From an uncultured Bacteroidales bacterium (GTDB lineage: Bacteria > Bacteroidota > Bacteroidia > Bacteroidales > Muribaculaceae), in assembly GCA_902776435.1 (NCBI GenBank), contig CACYQB010000003.1, positions 62,001-126,000 of the forward strand: DNA of 64,000 nt. Reading direction: 5' to 3'. The translations under genes and the position numbers were made by a program. Below, one piece after another: positions 1-9,745 of the stretch; position 1 is the stretch's first letter, and each line of letters opens with the position of its first letter. The notes beneath the pieces were generated by a model. It made no database searches. It saw nothing but the letters and a program-made list of their open reading frames with translations, and was not told where the DNA came from.

Positions 1-1212
1 AACGAACTCATCAAGTTCTACCAGACAGGCTCCCTCAAGACCTTTGACGACTACAGCATCATGTGGGCCCAGGAAACGGCCAGCGACGTGGACTTCATCA
101 ACGGCTTCATCGAGAGCTATGGTGACCCCCTGGGCATGACTGGCTCATGGGAAGGCATGGTCAATTTCAAGGACAAGGCCGCATCACGCCGTTCCAAACT
201 CATCAGCGACAACGCTCAATACTTCGAGAGCAACTCGCCCGTTGACAACCGCTTCAAGAAGAAAAACGTGAAGGGTGTGAGCGCCAAGGTGATCACAGCT
301 GCCATCCTGGCTGGTGACAGCTACCCCTCGACTCCCATCGGCATTAACCTGCCTAACAGCAACTGGATCCGTGCCGCCCATGGTTCCAAGTCGGTTTCTA
401 TCGACAATATCACCGACGCTTACAACAAGGTAGCTGCCGGCACCGGTTTCAACGAGGAGTTTGCCTACAGCAACGTCGAGGTGGAACTGATGAAGAAATA
501 TCTCGACATCGCCGATGCCCTGCACACCGACCTTCACGAGTGCCTCGGACACGCTTCGGGCCAACTGCTGCCCGGTGTTGACCAGGATGCTCTCAAGGCC
601 TATGGTTCCTCGCTCGAGGAAGGCCGTGCCGACCTGTTCGCCCTGTATTACCTTGCCGATCCCAAGCTCGTGGAACTGGGCATCTTCCCCAACATGGATA
701 CCTACAAGGCTGAGTACTACAAGTACATCATGAACGGTCTGATGACTCAGCTCACCCGCATCGAGCCGGGCAAGGACATCGAGGAGGCTCACATGCGCAA
801 CCGCAAGTTCATCAGTGAGTGGTGCTACCAGCATGGCAAGAAGGACAACGTTATCGAGTATGTGAAGCGCGATGGTAAGACCTATATCCGCGTTAACGAC
901 TATGAGAAACTGCGTGGCTTGTTTGCCCAGCTTCTTGCCGAGGTACAGCGCATCAAGAGCGAAGGTGACTACGAAGCTGGTCGTCAGCTCGTCGAGACCT
1001 ATGGTGTGAAGGTTGATCCCGCTATCCACAAGGAAGTGCTCAAGCGTTATGAGGGACTGAATATTGCCCCGTATAAGGGCTTTGTCAACCCCATCTACAC
1101 CCCTGTCTATGACAAGTACGGCAAGCTCACCGACATCAAGGTGACTTACACTGAGGGTTACATTGACCAGATGCTCCGCTACGGCCAGGACTACTCTCCC
1201 CTCACCCACTAA
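1..1212 (+). CDS. Dipeptidyl peptidase III (family M49), 5' end outside window
   Basis: Zinc exopeptidase that removes dipeptides from the N-terminus of oligopeptides. The reading frame is open from base 1 (codons begin AAC GAA CTC), so the ATG at 61 is internal and the gene starts upstream of the window; 403 codons are visible. The M49 zinc motif HExxGH is seen as HECLGH at 535-552, and the second motif EExRAD is seen as EEGRAD at 616-633, which supplies the third zinc ligand. The C-terminal part contains a conserved-looking P-I-Y-T-P-V-Y stretch near 1093-1113. A strong hairpin at 1242 follows the stop. Bacteroides homologues are about 670 residues, so roughly the C-terminal 60 percent is present. 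Identification is firm because both motifs are intact. Confidence 0.93.
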   Translation, partial: NELIKFYQTGSLKTFDDYSIMWAQETASDVDFINGFIESYGDPLGMTGSWEGMVNFKDKAASRRSKLISDNAQYFESNSPVDNRFKKKNVKGVSAKVITAAILAGDSYPSTPIGINLPNSNWIRAAHGSKSVSIDNITDAYNKVAAGTGFNEEFAYSNVEVELMKKYLDIADALHTDLHECLGHASGQLLPGVDQDALKAYGSSLEEGRADLFALYYLADPKLVELGIFPNMDTYKAEYYKYIMNGLMTQLTRIEPGKDIEEAHMRNRKFISEWCYQHGKKDNVIEYVKRDGKTYIRVNDYEKLRGLFAQLLAEVQRIKSEGDYEAGRQLVETYGVKVDPAIHKEVLKRYEGLNIAPYKGFVNPIYTPVYDKYGKLTDIKVTYTEGYIDQMLRYGQDYSPLTH

Positions 1213-1241
1213 TCAGAGTTAAGGGAGACTCCTAATAACAG

Positions 1242-1279
1242 CGAGGAGGCAGCCACCACAACGGCTAGCCTCCTCGTTT
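1242..1279 (+). terminator. Hairpin terminator after the M49 peptidase
   Basis: A 9-bp perfect stem (CGAGGAGGC at 1242-1250 with GCCTCCTCG at 1268-1276) is extended inward by AGCC/GGCT (1251-1254 and 1263-1266). It is followed by a short T run. Confidence 0.75.
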
Positions 1280-1304
1280 CATTCACAGATAGATGGGTCA
1301 AAAA

Positions 1305-1335
1305 TTGCAAGTGTGTCATTTTTACATTATTTTTG
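1305..1335 (+). promoter_or_regulatory. Bacteroidetes-type promoter for the GH20 gene
   Basis: TTG at 1305-1307 and TATTTTTG at 1328-1335 are separated by 20 nt, matching the -33/-7 pattern of the Bacteroidetes primary sigma factor. The start codon lies 29 nt downstream of the -7 box. Confidence 0.7.
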
Positions 1336-1364
1336 CAACAAGAATCACTAATAACTAACGTGAA

Positions 1365-3023
1365 ATGAAACATCTGATAATGACTTGCCTGATGGCTGCA
1401 ACCCTTGTGGTCACGGCAATGGCGCAAGTGCCAAGGGCCGATTACAGGGTTGTGCCCTTGCCCGACGTGATAAACGGCATCAAGAGCGCTGACTTCAAAC
1501 TGACGGACCAGTGTTTAATCAATTATCCCACAGGAAACCGCGACATGGAGCGAAATGCCTCCATGCTGAGCGGGTATATCGAGGACCTGACAGGGATACA
1601 TCTGAGCACACGCCCCACCCTCGCCAGTAAGGACCGCACGGGTAACATCTCGTTGTTCCTTGATCCCAAAATCGGCAACGGTGAGGCTTATAACATCGTG
1701 GTTACTCCCCGAGGAGTCGAAATCAGTGCCAGTACCCCTGCAGGCATCTTCTATGGCATTCAGGTGCTGCGCAAGTCCTTGCCTGTTGGAGCCTTTCCTG
1801 TGGTAATTCTGCCAGCGGCCCAGGTGGCAGGAAGTCCGCGATTTGGCTATCGTGGCATGCACCTGGACTGTGTGCGCCATTTCTTCGGCGTAGAGACGGT
1901 GAAACGTTATCTCGATATTATGGCCTTGCACGGCATGAACCGACTTCACTGGCACTTGACTGATGACCAAGGCTGGCGTGTCGAAATCAAGAAGTACCCC
2001 CGCTTAACCGAAGTCGGAGGTTGGCGTAATGGCACCACGCTGGGGCACAACTCTCCAGTTAATGACGGCATACGCTACGGCGGCTACTTCACTCAGGATG
2101 AAATCCGAGATATCGTTCGTTACGCTGCCGACCGCTACATTACCATTATTCCTGAAATCGACATGCCTGGCCACATGGTAGCAGCACTGACGGCTTATCC
2201 CGAATTAGGCTGCACGGGTGGCCCTTACGAGGTGTGGGGCATGTGGGGCGTGCATGACGATATCCTCTGCGTGGGCAAAGACCATACGATTCAGTTTGTG
2301 AAGGATGTTCTAGATGAGGTGATTCAGCTGTTCCCCAGCGATTATATCCACATCGGTGGCGATGAGTCACCCCGCGTGCGCTGGCAAGACTGCCCCAGAT
2401 GCCAACAACGCATCAAGGACGTAGGCATCCATGCCGAAGGGAAAAAGAGCGCCGAAGCCCTGTTGCAGGGGTGGTTCACCACACAGATTCAGCAGTATCT
2501 TGTCGAGAAAGGCAAACGCATTATCGGATGGGACGAACTGCTGGGGTGCGAGGTAGACACCTCTGCCACCATCATGTCGTGGAGGGGAGCAGAACCTGGT
2601 GCCCAGGGCGCCCTGCAGGGACACGACGTGATCATGACCCCCGTGGGACCTCTATATTTTGACTATTACCAAACTGACAAAACATGGAATGAGCCTACAG
2701 CCTTCGGTGGCTGTAACACACTCAAGATGGTTTATGACTTTGAGCCCGTTACCGATATGTTGCCAGCCGACAAGCGCCAACACATCCTGGGTGCTCAAGC
2801 CAACCTCTGGACTGAATATGTCACCTGTGAGCCACAGATACAGTATCAAGTGCTTCCCCGCATGGCAGCGTTGGCCGAATTGCTTTGGCTTCAGCCTGAG
2901 GATAAAGACTATCAGGATTTCAAGGCTCGTCTGCCCCACTTAGTAGAAATTTACAAGCATTACAACTGGACCTATCGGGCCAAGAGTCTTATCCAGGAAA
3001 ACGAGGACAAGGCACAAGACTAA
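1365..3023 (+). CDS. Secreted beta-N-acetylhexosaminidase, GH20
   Basis: Releases terminal N-acetylglucosamine or N-acetylgalactosamine from glycans by substrate-assisted catalysis. The 552-residue protein has a typical signal peptide (hydrophobic stretch ending AMA-Q at about residue 21), a GH20b-like N-terminal domain (about 25-145) and a catalytic barrel (about 150-500). The family motif HxGGDE is seen as HIGGDE at residues 329-334, giving the catalytic D333/E334 pair, and a DDQGWRVEIKKYP segment lies near residue 200. It appears monocistronic, with its own promoter and a downstream hairpin shared with the convergent antiporter. The likely substrate is host mucin or milk-type glycans, but specificity cannot be read from the sequence. 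Confidence 0.93.
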   Translation: MKHLIMTCLMAATLVVTAMAQVPRADYRVVPLPDVINGIKSADFKLTDQCLINYPTGNRDMERNASMLSGYIEDLTGIHLSTRPTLASKDRTGNISLFLDPKIGNGEAYNIVVTPRGVEISASTPAGIFYGIQVLRKSLPVGAFPVVILPAAQVAGSPRFGYRGMHLDCVRHFFGVETVKRYLDIMALHGMNRLHWHLTDDQGWRVEIKKYPRLTEVGGWRNGTTLGHNSPVNDGIRYGGYFTQDEIRDIVRYAADRYITIIPEIDMPGHMVAALTAYPELGCTGGPYEVWGMWGVHDDILCVGKDHTIQFVKDVLDEVIQLFPSDYIHIGGDESPRVRWQDCPRCQQRIKDVGIHAEGKKSAEALLQGWFTTQIQQYLVEKGKRIIGWDELLGCEVDTSATIMSWRGAEPGAQGALQGHDVIMTPVGPLYFDYYQTDKTWNEPTAFGGCNTLKMVYDFEPVTDMLPADKRQHILGAQANLWTEYVTCEPQIQYQVLPRMAALAELLWLQPEDKDYQDFKARLPHLVEIYKHYNWTYRAKSLIQENEDKAQD

Positions 3024-3043
3024 CACCACATCCCCCCAAAAAC

Positions 3044-3090
3044 AGAATTCCCACCGTGAGTCAGTTCTCAACGGTGGGAATTCTCTATAT
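3044..3090. terminator. Bidirectional terminator between GH20 and the antiporter
   Basis: A 14-bp perfect stem (3044-3057 with 3071-3084) has a 13-nt loop and AT-rich flanks. It lies between the stops of two convergent genes, so it could serve both. Confidence 0.8.
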
Positions 3091-3104
3091 TTTATATCAC
3101 CAAA

Positions 3105-4442
3105 TTATCCTCCAGACTGCAAGAAGAACGGCAACAGGCTCTCCAAGCAGATAATGGCAATACCTGCGACATAACCCGCAAGAGCCAGCAGTGAAATCTT
3201 CTTTACATACCAGAAGAACGGAATCTTCTCAATGCCCATAGCCACAACACCAGCGGCAGAACCGATAATCAGCAGAGAACCGCCCACACCAGCGCAGAAG
3301 GTCAATAAGTGCCAGAACAGGCCATCCTCAACAAAGGTGAGCAGATAGGGGTCGGTGGTTCCTGCAGGAGCCATGCTCTCAAACATCTTGATACAAGCCG
3401 ATACCAGGGGCACGTTATCAACAATAGATGAAAGGACACCAATGATTGAGGTCATCAATACCGGCTGATGGATGTTGGTGTTCATATCGTCGGCAAGCGT
3501 GTTCAGGACACCCACCTCGGACAATGCCGACACGGCCATCAGAATACCCAAGAAGAACAGGATGGTAGGCATATCAATCGTGTGAAGCGCAGACGAAACA
3601 CGGCCACCCATCTTAGAGTCAATCTTGAAACGTTTTACCCAAATCTCGGTCACACCCCAGATGACACCCAGCGAAAGCATGATGCCCATAAAGGGGGGCA
3701 GGCCCGTAATTGTCTTGAAAATAGGAACGAACAGCAGTCCTGAGACACCGATAATGAGCATTGCCTTGCTCAAGTGGGGATGGCGCTCATGCAGGCCTGG
3801 ATTCTTGTCCGCCATCGTGGTGATGGTCTGCATCTTACCTTCCTTGATAAAGTATTGAGCAATGAACACGGGCACTACCATGGCGATAATGCTGGGAATC
3901 AGCAGATTAATTATCAGACCGACAGATGTCACTTTCTCATCCATCCACAACATAATGGTTGTAACGTCGCCGATAGGTGAGAATGCACCACCAGCGTTAG
4001 CGGCTATCACGATGAGTCCGGCAAACAGCCAGCGGTCTTTCTGATCACTGAGCAGACGACGCAACATCATCACCATAATAATAGTGGTGGTCATGTTGTC
4101 CAATACTGCCGACATCACAAATGACAGTGTACAAAGGATCCACAGCAAGTGACGCTTGCTCTTGGCATGTATATTCTCAGTGATAAAAGAGAAGCCTCCG
4201 TAACGGTCAATGATTTCCACAATGGTCATTGCGCCAATGAGAAAGACCACAATCTCACACGTGTCGCCCAATTGTGTCACGATGCCCTCATGAATATGGG
4301 GATTGTTCCCAAACAGGGCATACAATGACCACAGAATGCCACACGTGAGCAATGCAAATGTAGCTTTATTGATGTGGAGAGGATGTTCCAATGCAATCAG
4401 CACATAGCCAATCACAAAGACGACAATCATCGCGGTAATCAT
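3105..4442 (-). CDS. nhaD: NhaD-type Na+/H+ antiporter
   Basis: Integral membrane protein of the ion-transporter superfamily, probably exchanging cytoplasmic Na+ for H+. It is almost entirely hydrophobic, about 445 residues with roughly eleven or twelve helices. It shows the NhaD-like N-terminus with an ALEHPLHINK segment, a DNMTTTIIMVMMLRRLL helix with the conserved Asp-Asn, an NAGGAFSPIGDVTTIMLW motif and a second SSIVDNVPLVSA repeat motif. An in-frame TTG at 4451 would add three residues; I prefer the ATG at 4442 because family members begin there. The DUF4293 gene lies upstream, 46 nt away. With the Na+-pumping decarboxylase at 14-19 kb it would complete a sodium circuit (inference). Confidence 0.88.
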   Translation of the reverse strand: MITAMIVVFVIGYVLIALEHPLHINKATFALLTCGILWSLYALFGNNPHIHEGIVTQLGDTCEIVVFLIGAMTIVEIIDRYGGFSFITENIHAKSKRHLLWILCTLSFVMSAVLDNMTTTIIMVMMLRRLLSDQKDRWLFAGLIVIAANAGGAFSPIGDVTTIMLWMDEKVTSVGLIINLLIPSIIAMVVPVFIAQYFIKEGKMQTITTMADKNPGLHERHPHLSKAMLIIGVSGLLFVPIFKTITGLPPFMGIMLSLGVIWGVTEIWVKRFKIDSKMGGRVSSALHTIDMPTILFFLGILMAVSALSEVGVLNTLADDMNTNIHQPVLMTSIIGVLSSIVDNVPLVSACIKMFESMAPAGTTDPYLLTFVEDGLFWHLLTFCAGVGGSLLIIGSAAGVVAMGIEKIPFFWYVKKISLLALAGYVAGIAIICLESLLPFFLQSGG

Positions 4443-4488
4443 CACCTGCAAGAATTAAGTTACTTGTGATTTATTGTTCTTAAACGGG

Positions 4489-4938
4489 TTACCTGAGCCT
4501 GTCGGCGTCACGCAGTTTCTTTTTGTCATTAGACATCGACTTGTGGGCCAGCATCATAAAAATGATGGAAAGTATCGGTAATATCAGATACCACTGCCAC
4601 GAAACAGTCCAACCCTCACGGTTGCCAATGACGAAGGCCTGAACACAAATGGCGATCAGCATGGCTATACCGATAATGATGTCAACAAAGCAGACTGTCA
4701 TTTGGCGTTGAAGATTCTTATACAAGAAAATGTCAATGATAGCCAGGAAAGAAATTAAAATGATTAACGTAATCAACAGGGGGTTGATGTGCATATGACC
4801 TGCCCTGCCACTCTCGAGAGCACCATAAAGAACAGTCTTGTCGGCCAAATCAAACGACAATGCAGGGAAAAAGGCAAACACGATCATTAAAATCACTGCG
4901 AGAAGCAGGTAAACAGATTGAATGCGCTGAATAACCAT
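4489..4938 (-). CDS. DUF4293 family membrane protein
   Basis: A 149-residue protein with four predicted transmembrane helices: about residues 9-27, 54-70, 82-102 and 113-129. The N-terminal IQRIQSVYLLLA motif and overall layout are those of DUF4293, a family I know mainly from Bacteroidetes and which has no established function. The C-terminus is a basic, charged tail. A TAATTTTG -7 box on this strand (4969-4976) lies 30 nt upstream of the start. It is probably co-transcribed with the downstream antiporter, whose start is 46 nt beyond its stop. Confidence 0.85.
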   Translation of the reverse strand: MVIQRIQSVYLLLAVILMIVFAFFPALSFDLADKTVLYGALESGRAGHMHINPLLITLIILISFLAIIDIFLYKNLQRQMTVCFVDIIIGIAMLIAICVQAFVIGNREGWTVSWQWYLILPILSIIFMMLAHKSMSNDKKKLRDADRLR

Positions 4939-4968
4939 AATTACTTTATTGCTTTAATTAATTTTCGG

Positions 4969-4976
4969 CAAAATTA
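4969..4976 (-). promoter_or_regulatory. -7 box for the DUF4293-nhaD unit
   Basis: TAATTTTG on the minus strand fits TAnnTTTG. I do not see a clear -33 TTG at the right distance. Confidence 0.4.
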
Positions 4977-5039
4977 CGGAAATATTTCTATAATCCGAAT
5001 AAATCGATGAGAAAATTCGATTATAAGTGCATTTATTGT

Positions 5040-5047
5040 TATTTTTG
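5040..5047 (+). promoter_or_regulatory. -7 box for the TPR-dnaG unit
   Basis: TATTTTTG fits the -7 consensus. A TTCG about 20 nt upstream is a near match to the -33 TTTG. The start codon is 51 nt downstream. Confidence 0.5.
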
Positions 5048-5098
5048 CATGAAATTTGCTATTTCACCGTTGAAAAGAGATAACGACACGAGATCATT

Positions 5099-7318
5099 AT
5101 GACCAAACAAGAAATAGAGAATTCATATCGTCAAGCCTCGCAATGTATCGATGATGCCGAAATCAAGGATGCTTTCAGCCTGATTTCGTCATTAGTCGCC
5201 GAATCAGGGCGTGCAAGCCTGAACGATGAACTCGAGCGGCTGAATATGTCCTATACGTTTATGCTCAAGTATCTAGAGCAGGGCGTAATGGATCCTCAGC
5301 GCGATGATATCCTGTTAAATTTACGCCAATCGTTATATTTGCTCAACGATCAATGCTATATCGGGCTGATGGAGCCTTCCAGCCCGGAAGTTTTCTATGC
5401 ACGTCGACGTGAATTGGCAAACACTACGCTCATTGGCATTGTAGAGGAGTACCGTGAGGAGTTAAAGAATCTGACACTCATGCAAACGGTTCCCGAGCAG
5501 CAGCGTGACAGTCATGCCATTTTGTCACGGCTACACCAAGTGGAAGAATTGGAAACCAAACTCTTCAATCGGGTTTGGTCTTCATTCCCTCTCTCGAGTG
5601 ATGAAGCTAACACAATCAAGTTGTGCATCAGCGGTGACATCCTGCCTGTACACACGCGTTGCCTGCTGGTGGCTGCTTTGTTCTTAGGGCTCATGAAGTT
5701 CTATGATGAGACCAAGTTGCTCCTCTTGCTCGAAGCCTACACCATAAGTGATGAACCTCTGGTCCAGTTGAGGGCTTTGACGTGTGCCATGTTAACGTTG
5801 CTCAGCCACAAGAAACGTACCGCCTCGTCACGCTCTATCCATTCCCGCATCGAAGCCTTACACGAGATGGAAGAATTCAAGCATGACGTATGGAGTATCC
5901 AGGTGCAGCTGGCACGCTCACGCAACACCGAGAATATCAAGAAACGGGTACGCAACGACCTTATTCCCAACATCATGAAGGTGCGCCCCGATATATTAGA
6001 CAAACTCAAGGACAAGGATTCCCAAATCGTTGACCTGAGCGATATCGAGGCTAACCCCGAATGGCAACAGTGGCTGGACAACAGCGGAATTACCCGTAAA
6101 ATCGAGGAGTTCAACGCCATGCAGATCGAGGGCAGCGACGTGTTTATCGCCACCTTTGCCCACTTGAAGACCTTCCCCTTCTTCAAGACCTTGAGCAACT
6201 GGTTCCTGCCCTACTATCCCGCCCACTCGGCTGTAGTGGAAAATTTGGGAGCAGGCAAGATTGCGCTTGCCGAAGTCATCCAGCACGCGCCGTATCTCTG
6301 TAATAGCGACAAATATTCGTTCTGCCTGTCATTGGGTGCCCTGCCCGAGTCACAGCGCACTATGATGTCAGCGCAACTGGAAGAACAAGATGCCGCCCTC
6401 AACGAGGCTCGCCATGCCGAGTTGCCCGATGACCGACGCAAGCGAGTCGCGATCATTAATTCGTTTGTACAAGACCTCTATCGTTTCTTCAAACTGTTTT
6501 CTCGCCGCCGCGAGTTCACTGCAGTCATGGACAACGTCAACCTCGACATGACCGATTGTTTGCCCTTGTCCACCGTTACACGCGACGCTCACGTACTGGA
6601 ATTACTGGGAGCACTGTATTTCAAAAACGCCTTCTATGAAGACGCTATCAAGTGTTTTACCCGACTTGAGAGCATGGAGGAGATGACCGATGACCATATC
6701 TACCAGAAAATCGGCTTTGCCTATCAGAATGCTGGTGATTATGACAAGGCGTTGACCTATTACGAGCGCTACGAGTTATTGCACGAGGATGATGCGTGGA
6801 ATGTGCGCCACATTGCTGCATGCCATCGTGCCCTCGGCCACCAGGAGGACACTCTGAAGTACTATCGCCGTGCCGAAACCCTAACTCCTAACAATGTATC
6901 GCTCACACTCACTATAGGCCATGTGCTGCTTGAGCAAAACCAAACGAACCAAGCCCTGCAGCAGTATTTCAAGGCTGACCTTATGGATAATGCTAAACAC
7001 CGTGCATGGCGCCCCATTGCCTGGTGCTCTTTCCTGCTGAACGACTATGACCGCGCTCTGGACTACTATGACCGAATTGCCAGGGATGACGAGCCCACAG
7101 CACAAGACATGCTCAACCGAGGTCATGTTTTGTTGTGTAAAGGCAGTACACAGGAAGCCATCGCCACCTATCGGGAAGCGTTGCGACTCATGGATGGCGA
7201 CAGCAAGAAGTTCCGGGCAGCGTTCAAGGGTGATGCCATGGAACTCAGGCGACATGGCGTATCAACCGTAGACCAAGCGCTTGTCCCCGATGCCGTGTGC
7301 TCGGCGAAACAAAACTAA
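5099..7318 (+). CDS. Cytoplasmic TPR-repeat protein, function unknown
   Basis: A 739-residue soluble protein with no signal peptide or membrane segment. The N-terminal two thirds (1-480) is helical and matches nothing I recognise. The C-terminal third holds about six tetratricopeptide repeats (roughly residues 500-700) with typical units such as AGDYDKALTYYERYE and LNDYDRALDYYDRIA. TPRs mediate protein-protein contacts, so a scaffold role is plausible but unproved. Its stop is only 15 nt before the DNA primase start, so the two are very likely co-transcribed. That does not by itself show a replication role. Confidence 0.85.
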   Translation: MTKQEIENSYRQASQCIDDAEIKDAFSLISSLVAESGRASLNDELERLNMSYTFMLKYLEQGVMDPQRDDILLNLRQSLYLLNDQCYIGLMEPSSPEVFYARRRELANTTLIGIVEEYREELKNLTLMQTVPEQQRDSHAILSRLHQVEELETKLFNRVWSSFPLSSDEANTIKLCISGDILPVHTRCLLVAALFLGLMKFYDETKLLLLLEAYTISDEPLVQLRALTCAMLTLLSHKKRTASSRSIHSRIEALHEMEEFKHDVWSIQVQLARSRNTENIKKRVRNDLIPNIMKVRPDILDKLKDKDSQIVDLSDIEANPEWQQWLDNSGITRKIEEFNAMQIEGSDVFIATFAHLKTFPFFKTLSNWFLPYYPAHSAVVENLGAGKIALAEVIQHAPYLCNSDKYSFCLSLGALPESQRTMMSAQLEEQDAALNEARHAELPDDRRKRVAIINSFVQDLYRFFKLFSRRREFTAVMDNVNLDMTDCLPLSTVTRDAHVLELLGALYFKNAFYEDAIKCFTRLESMEEMTDDHIYQKIGFAYQNAGDYDKALTYYERYELLHEDDAWNVRHIAACHRALGHQEDTLKYYRRAETLTPNNVSLTLTIGHVLLEQNQTNQALQQYFKADLMDNAKHRAWRPIAWCSFLLNDYDRALDYYDRIARDDEPTAQDMLNRGHVLLCKGSTQEAIATYREALRLMDGDSKKFRAAFKGDAMELRRHGVSTVDQALVPDAVCSAKQN

Positions 7319-7333
7319 CATACTATAAAAAAG

Positions 7334-9592
7334 ATGATTGACCACAATACAGTACAGCAGATACTCGATACCGCCGACATCGTTGACGTGGTAAGCGATT
7401 TCGTCGCCCTCAAGCACCGTGGCGCCAACTGGATTGGCTTATGCCCGTTCCACAACGACAGGCGGCCATCGTTCTATGTGTCACGCGCCAAGGGCATCTG
7501 CAAGTGCTTTGCCTGTGGCGAAGGCGGCAGTGCGGTCAATTTCATCATGAAGCATGAGCAACTCAGCTATCCCGAGGCGTTACGATATCTGGCCCGAAAA
7601 TACCACATTGAGATCCAGGAAAAAGAACTTACCGATGAGGAAAAACAGGCCCAAAGCGAACGCGAAGCAATGCTCATGCTCAACGAGTGGGCTTGTAGCT
7701 ATTTCGAGAAACAACTGCATGAGACTCAGATGGGCCAAGATGTGGGTTTGACCTACTTCAGGGAGCGCGGCTTCAACGATACGACCATCAAGGAGTTCCG
7801 ATTAGGTTACTCCAGCGAGGGATACAATGACTTCTACCAGGCAGCAATCGCCCAGGGATTCAATCCCAAATTGCTTTTTGACGTAGGACTTTGCATCCCT
7901 GATGACCGTGGCGGGCATGACCGTTTCCGCGGGCGTGTGATGTTTCCTATCATGAACATCGCCGGCAAAGTCATTGCCTTCGGTGGCAGGACTTTGAGGA
8001 AAGACAAAGAAGTGGCCAAGTATGTCAATTCCCCTGAATCTATCATTTATTCCAAGCGTGATGTCATCTACGGCCTGTATCAAGCAAAACGCGAAATCAG
8101 CAAGCAGGATAAGTGCTTTATTGTTGAGGGTTATGCTGATGTTATTTCAATGCACCAGGCTGGTTTCAAGAATGTTATAGCATCATCAGGCACAGCGCTC
8201 ACCGAGGGGCACATTCATGCCATTCGGCGTTTCACGACCAATGTCACCGAAATGTTTGACGGTGATGAGGCTGGCGTAAAGGCTGCCATCCGCGGTGTTG
8301 ATATGCTGCTCAAGGAAGGCTTGAACATCAAAGTCCTCCCCTTGCCTCCCGAGGACGACCCTGACACCTTTGTGCGAGCACATAGTTATGTTGAGGTCGA
8401 GGACTATATCAAGGAAAACGAAGCCGACTTTATCCATTTTAAGTCGAGTGTTGTCCTCAAGGATGCCCAGAATGATCCGATCAAGCGTACCGCTGCCATT
8501 ACTGATGTCGTCAAGTCGATTGCCATCATTCCAGATGAAATCGCGCGCATGGTTTACGCCAAGGAATGCAGCAACCTGTTCAGCATGGACGAACAGGCCA
8601 TCTTGCGTCAGATAAAGCACTACCGCAACAAGTTCATTGAGCAATGGCGCAAAGAGCGGCAGCAGCAACAGGCACGTGAGCAACGCCTGGCTCAAGGGGC
8701 TACTCCTTCCAGTAATCCTGTTCCTGACGAAATGGCGCCCCCACCCTTGCCTGAAGATTTTCAAGACGATTATTCCCCTCAAGCAGGTCCAGCACCCACG
8801 GCTCCCATCACCACAACTCCATCCCACTCGTCGAGAGCAACTTATGACGTGACGGTACAGGAGCGTGAGGTAATACGTCTCATTATCAATTATGGTATGT
8901 GCCATTTAATTGATACGGAATATCAGGACGGATCTGTAGTCCCGACTACAGTACTCGAATTTATCAACAACGAACTCGAGTACGACAAGATGTCCTTCAG
9001 CGACCCCTTGTTTAAGCGTGTGTTTGAGATTTCCAAGCAACAGATCAAGCCATTTTATGCTGATCTGCAACGTTTTAATGATGGCTTGAAGGAGCGGATG
9101 GAACAATTCATAGCTCAAGAGATGTCTGAAAATAATGATGAAGTGCTTGACGCTCTCGACAGTGCCGCGCTCATCAACGCTCAGGAACGCAAGGAAAATG
9201 AGATAAAGTCCAAGGCGGCTTTAAAGGAAATCAATGAGCGACAGGAATATAGAGCCAGCTATCTCCAGCGCGTACTATGCTCCATCGACGATGATCAAGT
9301 GCGGCAATTAGCCTGTGATATGGCAACAGATAACTTGCCGCAGCTGAGTAAGATACACACTCAGTATACAGTAATAGTTGAAGAACGGGACAAACTGATC
9401 GACCTTGTCCCTGTACGCCTTTACAACTGGAAAAATGCCTTGCTTGAGCTCAAAATAAATGAAATCAAGAACAAAATTGCCAAGGCCGATCCCAATGAAT
9501 TACCTCAGCTGATGAAGGCCCTTCAGGAACAGTATAGTGTGAGGCATAAACTCGCCGCAATTATCGGTGATCGGGTGGTGAATCCCAAATGA
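7334..9592 (+). CDS. dnaG: DNA primase
   Basis: Makes RNA primers for lagging-strand synthesis and replication restart, working with the DnaB helicase. The N-terminal CHC2 zinc ribbon is complete: C37-x2-H40 and C58-x2-C61. The Toprim catalytic core follows, with EGYADVISMHQAG near residue 265 and the metal-binding FDGDEAG near residue 310. After residue about 445 comes a glutamine-rich then proline-rich linker (to about 500), and then a helical C-terminal domain expected to bind DnaB. At 752 residues it is longer than the E. coli enzyme (581), the extra length lying mainly in the linker and C-terminal part, which I recall as usual in Bacteroidetes. The ATG at 7334 is 15 nt after the TPR gene. 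Confidence 0.96.
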   Translation: MIDHNTVQQILDTADIVDVVSDFVALKHRGANWIGLCPFHNDRRPSFYVSRAKGICKCFACGEGGSAVNFIMKHEQLSYPEALRYLARKYHIEIQEKELTDEEKQAQSEREAMLMLNEWACSYFEKQLHETQMGQDVGLTYFRERGFNDTTIKEFRLGYSSEGYNDFYQAAIAQGFNPKLLFDVGLCIPDDRGGHDRFRGRVMFPIMNIAGKVIAFGGRTLRKDKEVAKYVNSPESIIYSKRDVIYGLYQAKREISKQDKCFIVEGYADVISMHQAGFKNVIASSGTALTEGHIHAIRRFTTNVTEMFDGDEAGVKAAIRGVDMLLKEGLNIKVLPLPPEDDPDTFVRAHSYVEVEDYIKENEADFIHFKSSVVLKDAQNDPIKRTAAITDVVKSIAIIPDEIARMVYAKECSNLFSMDEQAILRQIKHYRNKFIEQWRKERQQQQAREQRLAQGATPSSNPVPDEMAPPPLPEDFQDDYSPQAGPAPTAPITTTPSHSSRATYDVTVQEREVIRLIINYGMCHLIDTEYQDGSVVPTTVLEFINNELEYDKMSFSDPLFKRVFEISKQQIKPFYADLQRFNDGLKERMEQFIAQEMSENNDEVLDALDSAALINAQERKENEIKSKAALKEINERQEYRASYLQRVLCSIDDDQVRQLACDMATDNLPQLSKIHTQYTVIVEERDKLIDLVPVRLYNWKNALLELKINEIKNKIAKADPNELPQLMKALQEQYSVRHKLAAIIGDRVVNPK

Positions 9593-9745
9593 ACCGATTC
9601 ATGTCCGGTACAATTCGTAATAATTTTTTCCACTTGATTATGTGTCTTTTTGGGCAATAATTATTACATTTGCCAGATGATTTGTGCACTTTGTGCCCAG
9701 TCATTTAAACCATTACTTTAAGCAAAAATATACAACTTATTGATT